Of a stretch of 64,000 nt of DNA, positions 1 through 8,718 are shown piece after piece (within the stretch, counting starts at the first letter, position 1; every line of letters begins with the position of its first letter). This stretch comes from Aliishimia sp963678085 (GTDB lineage: Bacteria > Pseudomonadota > Alphaproteobacteria > Rhodobacterales > Rhodobacteraceae), in NCBI GenBank assembly GCA_963678085.1, contig OY782680.1, positions 1,674,001 through 1,738,000 on the forward strand. Reading direction: 5' to 3'. Under the pieces are notes generated by a model, which did no database searches, had not been told where the DNA came from, and saw only the letters and a program-made list of their open reading frames with translations. The position numbers were made by a program, and so were the translations under genes.

Positions 1-491
1 AACTTTCCCAGGCCGGAACTCTGGTGCGGGGTCAAATTCGCGATGCGGCCTCTTCGCGCGGCTTTGCTCAGAGCAAGGTGCTCACCCATTGGGCTGAGAT
101 TGCCGGGCCAGAGTTTGCGCAGATTGCCCGCCCCATTGAGGTCAGCTATGGGCGCGGCGGTTTTGGGGCGACCTTGCTGGTGCTCACGACCGGGGCCTAT
201 GCGCCTGTGCTTGAGATGCAAAAAGAACAGCTGCGCGCGCGGGTCAATAGCAGCTATGGCTATAACGCCATTAGCCGTATCCGTATCACGCAAACCGCGC
301 CGCAGGGTTTTGCCGAAGGGCGCGTTGAGTTCACCCCAAAATCACAAAGCTGGGAACCAAAGCCCCCGTCTGCCGAAGCTTGCGCGCGCGCGGCTCAAGA
401 TACAAAAGATGTTGCAGATGACGGGCTAAGGGCTGCATTAGAGCGTCTCGGGGCCCATATACTGTCTAAACCAAACTCTTCAAAAGGGTAA
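1..491 (+). CDS. DUF721 (DciA-like) protein, 5' end outside the window
   Basis: Small basic protein of the DUF721 family; members related to DciA are linked to loading of the replicative helicase. The reading frame is open from position 3, and the visible residues before the first possible start (GTG at 24) already look like family sequence, so the true start most likely lies upstream and about 162 codons are seen. Recognisable features are the segment SKVLTHWAEIAGP, the glycine-rich SYGRGGFGATL and the helix YGYNAISRIRITQTAP. It ends 4 bp before dsbA, so the two are probably co-transcribed. The domain call is confident; a DciA function is inferred from family membership only. Confidence 0.8.
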   Translation, partial: LSQAGTLVRGQIRDAASSRGFAQSKVLTHWAEIAGPEFAQIARPIEVSYGRGGFGATLLVLTTGAYAPVLEMQKEQLRARVNSSYGYNAISRIRITQTAPQGFAEGRVEFTPKSQSWEPKPPSAEACARAAQDTKDVADDGLRAALERLGAHILSKPNSSKG

Positions 492-495
492 CTTC

Positions 496-1185
496 ATGTC
501 ACGACTTTCACTGATCGCCGTTTTCGCTTTGGGCGCTGCCGCCAGCACTTGGTATCTTACACGCGATTCTGGGGCTCCGGGCGGGCCGAATATCTCTGCT
601 GAAAGCTTGCTGGGCGCGGCCCATGCGCAAACGCTTGAGGAAATCGACACCTCGACCGTGCAAGAGATGCGCCTGGGCAACCCAGAATCACCGGTCACAA
701 TCATCGAATATGCCAGCTATACCTGCCCTCATTGCGCCAGTTTTCACCTCGGCACGCTCAAGCAGCTCAAGGCCAATTACATAGACACGGATAAAATCAA
801 CTTCATCTACCGCGAAGTCTATTTTGACCGTTACGGCCTCTGGGCCTCTGCCATAGCGCGCTGCGCAGGCACGCAGCAGAGCTTTTTTGGCATTTCAGAC
901 ATGATCTATTCCGAGCTCGATACCTGGGCACGCGCCGGAGAGCCTGCCTTGATCGTGGAAGAACTGCGCAAGATTGGCCGCTTGGCTGGGCTTGACGATG
1001 AAAAGCTCGACGCCTGTTTGCAAGATGGGGAAAAACTGCAAACCCTGGTAGCGTGGTTTCAAGAGAATGCGGAACAAGACGGTATTCGCTCCACGCCGTC
1101 GCTCGTGATCAATGGCCAGCTCTATGGGAATATGCCCTATTCTGAGTTGTCAGGGCTGATTGATGAGGCGTTGCAGCAGAATTAA
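496..1185 (+). CDS. DsbA-family periplasmic thiol:disulfide oxidoreductase
   Basis: Exported thioredoxin-fold protein of 229 residues that would form or shuffle disulfides in periplasmic proteins. The N-terminus is a hydrophobic signal-type segment (about residues 1-20). The active site is CPHC in YTCPHCASFH (about residue 76), and the cis-proline loop is STPSLVING near residue 203. An AAGGG ribosome-binding site lies 7 bp before ATG 496. It follows the DUF721 gene closely and converges with lpxK, the two stop regions overlapping by 4 bp. It is a DsbA-like protein of the long DsbA/BdbD type; the specific substrate is unknown. Confidence 0.88.
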   Translation: MSRLSLIAVFALGAAASTWYLTRDSGAPGGPNISAESLLGAAHAQTLEEIDTSTVQEMRLGNPESPVTIIEYASYTCPHCASFHLGTLKQLKANYIDTDKINFIYREVYFDRYGLWASAIARCAGTQQSFFGISDMIYSELDTWARAGEPALIVEELRKIGRLAGLDDEKLDACLQDGEKLQTLVAWFQENAEQDGIRSTPSLVINGQLYGNMPYSELSGLIDEALQQN

Positions 1186-2153
1186 GGTTTGGGCAGCAGC
1201 TTTTGCAGCGCCGCTTGATCTTCGAATTCCAGCCGGACCGGCAGGGTGATGACCTTGCCGCGAAAGGCGGGGGGCAGACGGGCGGCGTCCTTTTCTGTGG
1301 TCACAAGCTGCGCGCCGTTGAGCAGAGCCTCGTTTTCTAACCGCGACAGCAGGGCGGCAGAGAGCGGTTCGTGATCCCCCAGTGCCTCAGCACGGATCAG
1401 CTTGGCCCCCAATGCGCGCAGGCTGGTAAAAAACGCCTGCGGGTGGGCGATGCCCGCAAAGGCAATATAGCTCTGCCCGCGCCAATTCATGCCGGTGTAC
1501 AGCGGCTTTAGCTCGGCATTTATGCGCGTGAGCCCTGCGGGTAAGTCGGGTGTGAAGTGCTCTTGCGCGGGGGGTGAACCAATTGAGATCAAAGCATCCG
1601 CCCGCGCCAACCCAGCCGTCACCGGCTCGCGTAAAGGGCCAGCGGGAATGCAGCGCCCATTGCCAAACCCGGTCTCGGCTTTCACACAAACCAGGCTTAG
1701 ATCTTTGGTAAGGCCTGGATTTTGATGCGCGTCATCCAGCACAATCACGCTGGCCCCAGCCTCAGCAGCTGCTCGCCCGCCCGCCGCGCGATCTTTAGAA
1801 ACCCAGGTCTCAGCAAAAGCGGCGATCAAGAGCGGCTCATCCCCCACGAGTGCAGCGCTATGGCGCGCCGGATCTACGCGCAACGGACCTACTGCCGTGC
1901 CACCATAGCCGCGCGAAACCACATGCGGCACATGCCCCATATCGCGCAGGATCTGCACCAAAGCGATTACGGTCGGCGTTTTTCCCGTACCCCCTGCATT
2001 GAGATTGCCCACCGAGATCACCGGGACTGGCAGGCGCTCTGGCTGCCCCCCCTTGAGCCGGCGCTTGGTGGCAAAGCCATAAAGCCACCCCAGGGGCGCG
2101 AGAGCGAGGCTGCGCAAATCCCAGCGCGCATTCCAAAAGCGCGGCGTTCTCAT
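1182..2153 (-). CDS. lpxK: tetraacyldisaccharide 4'-kinase
   Basis: Phosphorylates the 4' position of the tetraacyldisaccharide precursor of lipid A at the inner membrane. The 323-residue length is normal for LpxK. A P-loop GGTGKTP sits near residue 56 in NLNAGGTGKTPTVIAL, followed by the conserved segments HVVSRGYGG and GDEPLL and by FAGIAHPQAFF in the second half. It is last in a reverse operon behind waaA, whose stop overlaps this start by 4 bp, which fits stepwise lipid A/Kdo assembly. The basic N-terminus precedes a weakly hydrophobic anchor helix. Confidence 0.93.
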   Translation of the reverse strand: MRTPRFWNARWDLRSLALAPLGWLYGFATKRRLKGGQPERLPVPVISVGNLNAGGTGKTPTVIALVQILRDMGHVPHVVSRGYGGTAVGPLRVDPARHSAALVGDEPLLIAAFAETWVSKDRAAGGRAAAEAGASVIVLDDAHQNPGLTKDLSLVCVKAETGFGNGRCIPAGPLREPVTAGLARADALISIGSPPAQEHFTPDLPAGLTRINAELKPLYTGMNWRGQSYIAFAGIAHPQAFFTSLRALGAKLIRAEALGDHEPLSAALLSRLENEALLNGAQLVTTEKDAARLPPAFRGKVITLPVRLEFEDQAALQKLLPKP

Positions 2154-3376
2154 CTTGACGCTCCTTGCGCAGAGGCGGCATCATCAAGCCCGTCTTGCAC
2201 GAGCTCTACCAGCCTATCAACACTTTGCGCGCTTTCGGTGACCACATCCCAAGCCGCATAGGCCATACGAGACGCTTCATCCGGGGCGATGGTGCGAATA
2301 ATCGCCATGCCCAAGGTTTGTGCATCTTGCGCCATACGTGCCGCGCCCGCCTGGGACAATTGCAGATATTCAGCCTCAAACGGATCAACATGCGGCCCAC
2401 ATAACAACGCCGTGCCCAAAGCCGCAGCGGGCATCGGGTCTGTTGCGCCGGGTTCTTCGACAAGCGTGCTGCCCAAGAAACTGAGCGAGGCCAGACGATA
2501 CCACAGGCCCAGCTTGCTTGCATCATCTTCGACCAAGACCTGCAATTGCTCGGTGAGCGAGGCCCCCTCAAGGCGCAGCGCATAGCTTAGCCCGCTTTGT
2601 TCAAGCATTTCTCGCAGCTGCGCCATTTGCGCTGCGCCGCGTACATGTAGGATCAAAAGCAGCTTATGTGAAATGCGCAACGCTTGGCGATGGGCGGCAA
2701 GGATGCGCGGCCATTCAGCGGGACAACTTTCCGCCGCCAGCCAAGCGGGGCGCGCTTTGAGGCGCTCCAGCATCATTTCCAGCTCATCCTCCTGACAAGG
2801 CGGCGCAAGGGGCGCGCGGGTCAGTTCTGGGATGATCTCATCACTTGGCGCAAATCTGGACAGTTGGCGCATGGCCGCATCACTGCGCACCGAGATCGAG
2901 GATATCCGTCGCAGCAAACCACGGGTCACATCCGGGGCCCAGCGACTCCAGCGCCCCGTAAACCCATCCTCATGGGCCGAGACAATATGCATCGCGCAGC
3001 CGCGCCGCAGGGCCTCATCCACAAGGTTGGGTCGCAAATTGCCCCAACTCCACAGCCCAAGCGTGGGCCGCCAAAAGTCAAGAAAGCGCGCAACCATGCG
3101 GGGGTGATCTTCGGGCAGGGAACAGGCAAAGATATAGGGCTCAAGCGGAGGGGCGAGCATTTGGCCCTCGGGCGCGGTCAGCAACACAGAGACGCCAGGG
3201 CGCTGCAAATTGAGCCAGCGGGCAAGGTCCACAAAGGCGGGCAGCTCTTCTGGTGCACCCAGATGGATCCAGACCAGTTCGCCCTCGGGGCGCGCGGTGT
3301 AATCGCCTTTCCACTCATCTGGCTCGCGCAGGAAGGAGGCGCGATAGGCCAAAAGACTAAGAGGGCGTCTTGCCAT
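2150..3376 (-). CDS. waaA: divergent 3-deoxy-D-manno-octulosonic acid (Kdo) transferase
   Basis: A GT30-like glycosyltransferase that would add Kdo to lipid IVA on the cytoplasmic face of the inner membrane. ATG 3376 is chosen because AAAGG sits 7-8 bp upstream and the product begins MARRPLSLLAYRA, like other members; an earlier ATG at 3427 would overlap cysQ. The product has 408 residues. The acceptor-binding loop usually written as SVGE reads LGAPEE here (after WIHLGAP, near residue 41), and family identity is weak across the N-terminal half. The position between cysQ and lpxK supports the assignment. It could be a second, specialised Kdo transferase rather than the main one. Confidence 0.72.
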   Translation of the reverse strand: MARRPLSLLAYRASFLREPDEWKGDYTARPEGELVWIHLGAPEELPAFVDLARWLNLQRPGVSVLLTAPEGQMLAPPLEPYIFACSLPEDHPRMVARFLDFWRPTLGLWSWGNLRPNLVDEALRRGCAMHIVSAHEDGFTGRWSRWAPDVTRGLLRRISSISVRSDAAMRQLSRFAPSDEIIPELTRAPLAPPCQEDELEMMLERLKARPAWLAAESCPAEWPRILAAHRQALRISHKLLLILHVRGAAQMAQLREMLEQSGLSYALRLEGASLTEQLQVLVEDDASKLGLWYRLASLSFLGSTLVEEPGATDPMPAAALGTALLCGPHVDPFEAEYLQLSQAGAARMAQDAQTLGMAIIRTIAPDEASRMAYAAWDVVTESAQSVDRLVELVQDGLDDAASAQGASR

Positions 3377-3389
3377 CTGAAAGCCTTTC

Positions 3390-4199
3390 TTAGCCGGTGC
3401 AAATCTGGGGGCCGCTGGCCGGATCATGGGCGGCGAGGATTTCGCGGTGCAGCCCTGGGGGCGCGGCGATCACCCCATTGCAGCGCGGATCTTTCGTGTT
3501 GAACGCGAGCGATTTGCCTGCGCGGTCCGTGACGGTGGCGCCTGCCTCTGCTGCAATCAGACTGCCCGCCGCAATATCCCAATGCCAGCTAGGCCGAAAG
3601 GTCAGCATCCCATCAAAGCGCCCTTGGCCCACCAAAGCCAGCCGATAGGCCAAAGAGGCGCGAAAGACGCGCTTGAACTCGGGCACCGCGCCGCCGCTCC
3701 AAAACGCGGGCTGTAGGTTGTGCTTGGTTGCGAGGATTGAGGCTCCGGCGCTGGTTTCAGTTTCGCTGATCGTCAAAGGCGCGCCATTCAGCTCCGCCCC
3801 CGCCCCAAGCTTTGCGCAAAACAGGCGTTCGCGCGCAGGCAAATAGACAACCGCCGCCACAATCTGACCGTCCCGCGCCAGTGCAATAGAATGCGCCCAG
3901 ATGTCAGAGCCCTCAATAAAGCTGCGCGTGCCGTCAATGGGGTCAACGATGAACACATGCTCTTGGCTCAGGCGCGCGGCACTATCTTCGCTCTCTTCGC
4001 TGAGCCAACCATAGTCCGGGCGGGCGGCGGTCAGGGTCTCCTTCAGATGGGCGTCAACCGCTAAATCCGCCTCAGTCACAGGGCCTGCATCGCCGGGCTT
4101 ATCCCAGCGTTTCGCGCTTTTGCCACTATAGCTCAGGGCAATCTCGCCTGCGCTACGGGCCGCAGAGATTAATAGATCAAGATCGTTAGGCTCCGGCAA
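3390..4199 (-). CDS. cysQ: 3'(2'),5'-bisphosphate nucleotidase / inositol-monophosphatase family (CysQ-like)
   Basis: Lithium-sensitive phosphatase fold of 269 residues. CysQ members dephosphorylate PAP, the by-product of PAPS-using reactions. The metal-binding signatures are present: EESEDS near residue 69, DPIDGTRSFIEG near residue 86, and WDIAAGSLIAAEAG near residue 207. It overlaps the end of pmbA by 14 bp and is followed 13 bp later by waaA, inside a single reverse operon. A second family member lies at 41787..42656, so substrate splitting between them (PAP, inositol phosphate, other) cannot be decided from sequence; CysQ is the better guess for this one because of its neighbours and its DPIDGTRSF motif. 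Confidence 0.82.
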   Translation of the reverse strand: MPEPNDLDLLISAARSAGEIALSYSGKSAKRWDKPGDAGPVTEADLAVDAHLKETLTAARPDYGWLSEESEDSAARLSQEHVFIVDPIDGTRSFIEGSDIWAHSIALARDGQIVAAVVYLPARERLFCAKLGAGAELNGAPLTISETETSAGASILATKHNLQPAFWSGGAVPEFKRVFRASLAYRLALVGQGRFDGMLTFRPSWHWDIAAGSLIAAEAGATVTDRAGKSLAFNTKDPRCNGVIAAPPGLHREILAAHDPASGPQICTG

Positions 4200-5529
4200 G
4201 GGTCATTCCCGGCACAAGCAAAGAGGGCACCACGCGCGACTGCCACGTTTCGGCGTCATTGGCAGGCACCAGCCCGACAAGCATATCCAGCAGGTTTCCG
4301 GCGATGGTGCATTCATTCACGGGATAAGCAATCTCGCCATTTTCGATCCAAAGCCCAGCCGCGCCGCGGGAATAATCGCCCGTATTGGGATTGATCGTGG
4401 AGCCGATTAGCGAGGTGACCAACAGACCTGTGCCCATATCGCGGATTAGGTCTTGGCGACTTTGCGACCCTTGGGTGAGCTCGATATTCCAATTGCTCGG
4501 GCTTGGGGGCGAGGAGAGCCCACGCGCCGCATTACGTGTTGAGACCATCCCAAGCTGACGGGCGGTAGCCAGATCCAGCGTCCATCCGGTGAGTACCCCC
4601 GCATCAACGATCTTGCGCGGGGCCGTAGCCAGGCCTTCGCTGTCAAAGAGGCGCGAGGCGGCCATGCGTTTGCGATGGGGGTCTTCGATCAGCGACAAAG
4701 ACTTGGGAAGAATTTGCGCGCCCAGCTTATCGCGCAGCCAAGAGGCCCCGCGCGCGACCGATGGTCCATATACAGCCCCCAGCAAATGGCCGATCAGACT
4801 GCCCGCGACACGCTCATCAAAGAGGACGGGAAAGGCCCCGGTGGGTGGTTTGCGCGGGGAGAGGCGCTCAGCCGCGCGTTCTCCGGCCTTGCGGCCAATT
4901 TCGGATGCGCTGCGCAGATCGCTTTGAAAGGTGCGGCTGTCGGCGTCGTGATCCCGCTCCATCCCCAGACCGCTTCCGGCGATAGCAACGCAAGAGATAT
5001 GGCGCGTTGTGCGGCGAAACCCGGCGGAAAACCCGTTGCTGGCAGCGATATGGATGTCGCGGGCGGAATAGGAGGCGGAGGCGGATTGGCATTGGGTGAC
5101 TTGCGCAACGGCCATTGCGGCAACTTCCGCGGCCATGGCATCTGCTTGTAGACTTTCGCTTGAGGGCTCGGGGGTGGGATCATAAAGCTCTAACGCACTG
5201 CAATCCAAATCTTGGGCAAGCTGGTGCGGCTCGGCAAGCCCGGCATAAGGATCATCGGGGGCCTCACCCGCCATGGCGACCGCGCGCTCGGCCATTTGCG
5301 TAAGCGTGGCATCGCTGTCATTGCTAACCGACACGCAGGCTTGCTTTTGCCCGATCAGAACCCGCAGCCCGATATCGACGCCTTCGGCCCGTTCCGCCAT
5401 TTCTAGCGCGCCGCCGCGCACATCGACGGAAATTGCAGTGCCGCGCAGAACGAGCACATCAGCGGCCTCAGCCCCGGCTTTTTTCGCGGCGGCTAAAACG
5501 CGGCTCGAAAGAGTATCTAAGGAAATCAT
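4186..5529 (-). CDS. pmbA: TldD/PmbA family protein (TldE-type)
   Basis: Partner subunit of the TldD/TldE proteolytic complex, 447 residues from ATG 5529; an upstream in-frame start at 5565 adds residues that do not look like the family. The TldD metal site HExxxH is absent; the equivalent stretch reads FDERVAGSLIGHLLGAVYG, as in TldE/PmbA. The C-terminal NECTIAGNL segment is typical. First gene of the operon pmbA-cysQ-waaA-lpxK; no clear Shine-Dalgarno is seen before 5529. Its protease substrate here is unknown. Confidence 0.87.
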   Translation of the reverse strand: MISLDTLSSRVLAAAKKAGAEAADVLVLRGTAISVDVRGGALEMAERAEGVDIGLRVLIGQKQACVSVSNDSDATLTQMAERAVAMAGEAPDDPYAGLAEPHQLAQDLDCSALELYDPTPEPSSESLQADAMAAEVAAMAVAQVTQCQSASASYSARDIHIAASNGFSAGFRRTTRHISCVAIAGSGLGMERDHDADSRTFQSDLRSASEIGRKAGERAAERLSPRKPPTGAFPVLFDERVAGSLIGHLLGAVYGPSVARGASWLRDKLGAQILPKSLSLIEDPHRKRMAASRLFDSEGLATAPRKIVDAGVLTGWTLDLATARQLGMVSTRNAARGLSSPPSPSNWNIELTQGSQSRQDLIRDMGTGLLVTSLIGSTINPNTGDYSRGAAGLWIENGEIAYPVNECTIAGNLLDMLVGLVPANDAETWQSRVVPSLLVPGMTLAGA

Positions 5530-5573
5530 AGCGAGATAGGTAGTGTGCGCCGAGCGATGCTGCAAGCGCTCAA

Positions 5574-5606
5574 TTGCTGCGGGCCTGCATAAAAGACCCG
5601 CAGCAA
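5574..5606 (-). terminator. 10-bp perfect hairpin after the DUF2125 gene
   Basis: TTGCTGCGGG at 5574-5583 pairs perfectly with CCCGCAGCAA at 5597-5606 around a 13-nt loop, immediately after the DUF2125 stop at 5614. The reverse-strand tail is not a clean T-run, so it may be a Rho-assisted end or 3' stabiliser rather than a classic intrinsic terminator. Confidence 0.5.
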
Positions 5607-5613
5607 GACATGT

Positions 5614-7146
5614 TTATTGCAGACGCTGCCCGTTGGCGTAGATCTCGCCGCCTTCTTTCATCTCGATGGTTGAGGTCAGAATGTCATCGCCCTCAGGCAC
5701 TGTGAACATACCCATCATCATGCGGGGCATCATGGCTTGATCTTCTGGTACGAGCCCCATGCTGATGGCCGTGTCCATAAGCCCATTGATCCCTTCGACG
5801 CGCACGTCGATCTGGCCGATCGGGTCGGGGATAGGTTGGAAGGGGCGCTTATTCTCATTGTCAAAGGTCATGGCACCATTTGCGCTGGCATTCACGCCAA
5901 GGGCAGAGATCAGAACCTCTTTGAAAGTCAAAGCGCTAATCTCCATCGGTTGCCCCATAAAGTCGCTCTCATCGAAGTTCGGATCAAGGTAATCAACAAG
6001 TACCTTCACTTTACCGCTCAGATCCAATTTGATGGTCGCTGGATCGCGTGGCAGCTGGCCAGCCGGATCAAAGAGGCCCCAAATCATGTCAGAGATGGTG
6101 AAATCTTTATAGAGGATTCCCAGGGCAAAATCCTGCTCGCGCTCTGCATCCGCGATGATTGGGAAGAGGAGGTGAAACCCAGCTTCGGCCACTGCCAGCT
6201 CAACCGGGATTGGCACTTCTCCACCCACCATGTTGAGAGTTTGATCTTTGGCGCGCACGTCATATTCAACGCCATTGGGTCCCATAGCAACTTTCAAGCT
6301 GCCCGCGCTGGACGAAGTCTGAACTGTCGCCGGTGGGCTATACCGTTCAACGATCTCAGCACTCATTGACCCGCCGCCAGTATAGCTAAACGTAGAGGTT
6401 ACAGACATCCCGCCTTTGAGCAGCTCGGCCCAATTCAGCACATCCACCGGGGCGGTCGGCATTTGCCCTTCACTGGTGACTGAGATGGCGTTGACTTCTC
6501 CATTGAGGTCAAAGCCCTCATCCTCGCCTGTTGGCGCATTAAGCGCGACTTGGTAGCTGAGTTGGCTCGCCCCATAGGTGTAGTCGAAAAACGCCTTATC
6601 GCCATCGCGGCGGTAATCAGAGGTAAAGTCCAAATCACGCATCGTCATAGCAAAGACAAATAAATCTTCAGGCAATTCCTCATCAATATCGACTGAGTAA
6701 TCTGCCAACGTGACCGACATCTCTGCGCTGCTCATCTCGGTTTTCATATTCTCCGAATCACCGCTGATGCGCATGCTTGGGTCTGACATGGCCATATCGA
6801 TCGCAAAGGTGACCTTCTCACCGTCGATATCAGCGGATGCGTTTACGCGCGTAGTTGCGGGGAAAACCACCGACACGCTGCCATCGCTTTGCGAGGTGAA
6901 CGTGATCGTTTCCATCTGCATTTCGACCTGCCCCATATCGTCGGGAAGGGTGTTGCGCAGCGCGATATCGCTTACTGTAAAGGTGTCGCCGCTTTGATCC
7001 TCAGTGGCCGTGATGTCATAGCCAAATGAGCCAAAGCTTGTTTTCCAGTTCTCCCAAACCTCTGGGCCAGTGATATCGGCAGAGGCGCTAACCGTGCCAA
7101 GGACCACCGCAAAGGAGGCGTAAGAAATCGTTTTATGTAAGGACAT
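5614..7146 (-). CDS. DUF2125 domain envelope protein
   Basis: Predicted exported protein of 510 residues with a signal peptide (MSLHKTISYASFAVVLGTVS then ASA). The rest is beta-rich, acidic and without membrane helices, matching the DUF2125 family of alphaproteobacterial envelope proteins; the N-terminal motif GPEVWENWK and the repeated sheet-forming stretches are typical. ATG 7146 is chosen because GGAG stands 7 bp upstream. It is transcribed alone, with a hairpin just after the stop. No biochemical role is established; the long repeated beta structure resembles lipid-transfer-type envelope proteins, but that is only an impression. Confidence 0.8.
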   Translation of the reverse strand: MSLHKTISYASFAVVLGTVSASADITGPEVWENWKTSFGSFGYDITATEDQSGDTFTVSDIALRNTLPDDMGQVEMQMETITFTSQSDGSVSVVFPATTRVNASADIDGEKVTFAIDMAMSDPSMRISGDSENMKTEMSSAEMSVTLADYSVDIDEELPEDLFVFAMTMRDLDFTSDYRRDGDKAFFDYTYGASQLSYQVALNAPTGEDEGFDLNGEVNAISVTSEGQMPTAPVDVLNWAELLKGGMSVTSTFSYTGGGSMSAEIVERYSPPATVQTSSSAGSLKVAMGPNGVEYDVRAKDQTLNMVGGEVPIPVELAVAEAGFHLLFPIIADAEREQDFALGILYKDFTISDMIWGLFDPAGQLPRDPATIKLDLSGKVKVLVDYLDPNFDESDFMGQPMEISALTFKEVLISALGVNASANGAMTFDNENKRPFQPIPDPIGQIDVRVEGINGLMDTAISMGLVPEDQAMMPRMMMGMFTVPEGDDILTSTIEMKEGGEIYANGQRLQ

Positions 7147-7266
7147 GTAGGTCTCCGAATGGTATCTTTTAGCGGCAATGGTTTCGTACCGCGCGCCCAG
7201 GGTCAAGGGCGTTTCGCACTAGACCTCGGGTTACGTGGCGCTTAGCACGTAAAGGATGTGCAATTT

Positions 7267-7890
7267 ATGAATAGGATGGGGCAAATGATTGACGTGGAAA
7301 AGGCGGATGGGCTTTGGGTTGTGACCATCAATCGCCCCGACAAGGCGAACTCTTTGACGCGCGAGATGTTAACGGAACTGGCCGAGATTGCAGAGGCCGC
7401 ATCAGAGGCGCGCTGTGTGATTTTTACCGGTAATGGCAAGGTGTTCTCCGCCGGGGCCGATTTGGATGAGGCGCGCGCGGGATTGGCGCTGGATCCGGTC
7501 TGGGAGCGTCTCTCTGGCGCGGTGGCCGCTTTGCCGGGTCTGACGATTGCAGCCCTGAATGGAACTTTGGCCGGGGGCGCTATGGGGCTTGCTTTGGCCT
7601 GCGATATTCGGCTCTCGCTCGCGCATGCCAAGTTTTTCTACCCTGTGATGAAACTGGGCTTTTTGCCGCAGCCCTCTGATCCAGGCCGCATGGCCGCGCT
7701 GATTGGGCCGGCACGCACCAAACTGATTTTAATGGGCGGGCAAAAGATCTTAGCTGAGGAAGCTCTGCGCTTTGGCCTCATTGATCGGGTGATCGAGGGC
7801 GATGTGGTTCAGGCCGCTAAAGATATTGCCGCGGACACGCTTGCGGCCGATCCGAAGATCGCCACAGGCATCAAAGAGCTATGTCGCTAA
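7267..7890 (+). CDS. enoyl-CoA hydratase/isomerase family protein
   Basis: Crotonase-fold protein of about 207 residues, shorter than the usual 255-265. The oxyanion-hole segments are present: FSAGADLDEA (about residue 62) and the second loop AALNGTLAGGAMGLALACDIRL (near residue 95, spanning GGAMGLA). The usual C-terminal trimerisation helices are shortened. Start candidates are ATG 7267 (AGGA at 7253-7256), ATG 7276 and ATG 7285; 7267 is reported because of the ribosome-binding site. It overlaps the next gene by 10 bp. The reaction could be hydration of a short enoyl-CoA or isomerisation; the sequence does not decide. Confidence 0.82.
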   Translation: MNRMGQMIDVEKADGLWVVTINRPDKANSLTREMLTELAEIAEAASEARCVIFTGNGKVFSAGADLDEARAGLALDPVWERLSGAVAALPGLTIAALNGTLAGGAMGLALACDIRLSLAHAKFFYPVMKLGFLPQPSDPGRMAALIGPARTKLILMGGQKILAEEALRFGLIDRVIEGDVVQAAKDIAADTLAADPKIATGIKELCR

Positions 7891-8366
7891 GGCAACGGCT
7901 TTCGGGCTGGGATGGACGCCGTAAAGAGGTGCCGCTTTCAGTTTGCGCCGATTTCCAAGACGATCCATGTTTTGCCCCGCAGCTGATCTCGCTTTGTGCA
8001 GAGCCGGATTGCGCGGATGCTGCAACTTGGTGCCTGAAACATCTATATGAGGGCGGGGCACGCTTTGATCTGAAAACGCTCGCCGGCTCTGTGATAGAGG
8101 CACCGGGATGGGCGGCGAAGCTGCATGTGTTGCAAATCCTTGTTGCCGCAGATGAGCCGGGGGAGCCAAGCCAGCTTGAGATTTTGGTCAAGCAAACAAT
8201 CGCATCGAAACGTCCAATGCTGCGCGCCTGGGGCTATAGCGGGGCTGACCTGCTTGCCCGTCACGCCCCAAATTATGAAGCCTGGGCGCGCTCGGTCTTG
8301 AAAGAAGCGCGATCCACAGAGAGCGCAGGCTCCATCAAAGCCCGCCTCAAACGCTGCCGCTTCTAG
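7881..8366 (+). CDS. conserved hypothetical, alpha-helical repeat-like
   Basis: Protein of 161 residues with no recognised catalytic motif. Its alternating helices (segments around DADAATWCLKHL, APGWAAKLHVLQILVAA and MLRAWGYSGADLLARH) look like a short HEAT-type repeat protein, which would be a binding scaffold. It starts inside the end of the enoyl-CoA hydratase gene and ends 2 bp before the convergent HNH gene, so it is translationally coupled to the hydratase. No signal peptide or membrane helix is visible. A real gene is supported by codon use and tight packing; the function is unknown. Confidence 0.7.
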   Translation: MSLRQRLSGWDGRRKEVPLSVCADFQDDPCFAPQLISLCAEPDCADAATWCLKHLYEGGARFDLKTLAGSVIEAPGWAAKLHVLQILVAADEPGEPSQLEILVKQTIASKRPMLRAWGYSGADLLARHAPNYEAWARSVLKEARSTESAGSIKARLKRCRF

Positions 8367-8367
8367 T

Positions 8368-8664
8368 TCATTTCCGCCGCTTACCCGGTACTTTCGACAG
8401 AAATTCCGGCGGGCGTTTGGCAACCCAGGCAAAGAATTTCGCAAGGCGCGGATGGGCGCGTAGCGCTTCGGGGGTGTTATAGCGACGCGCCAGCTCGGCC
8501 TCACTCAGCATGGCGTGGATTTCTTTGTGGCAGATATGATGCAGCAGCACGGTCGGCCCGGATTTCCCGCCCTTTAGCTTTGGCACCAAGTGATGCAGCG
8601 ATTGGGGCACATGGGGCGGAATTGGACGCAAGCAGCAGGGGCAGATCGGGTCTTTCTCTTGCAT
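8368..8664 (-). CDS. HNH endonuclease-like protein
   Basis: Small protein of 98 residues. CPCC near residue 9 and a later HHICHKEIH suggest a zinc-stabilised HNH (beta-beta-alpha metal) fold: LHHLVPKLKGGKSG carries the first histidines and LLHHICHKEIH the last. ATG 8664 is chosen for the AAAGGAG 8 bp upstream; an earlier ATG at 8724 would run into the divergent flavoprotein promoter. It stands alone. Such short HNH proteins are common in this group with unknown roles; no restriction-system or prophage genes lie nearby. Confidence 0.78.
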   Translation of the reverse strand: MQEKDPICPCCLRPIPPHVPQSLHHLVPKLKGGKSGPTVLLHHICHKEIHAMLSEAELARRYNTPEALRAHPRLAKFFAWVAKRPPEFLSKVPGKRRK

Positions 8665-8718
8665 CTTACGGCTCCTTTGCCCATCGGTATGGATGAAAGA
8701 TAATGTGAGAGGAAGCCC

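Noticed and set aside
1722..2261. Forward frame opposite lpxK
   Set aside because: Shadow of lpxK; no ribosome-binding site and the protein has no recognisable pattern.
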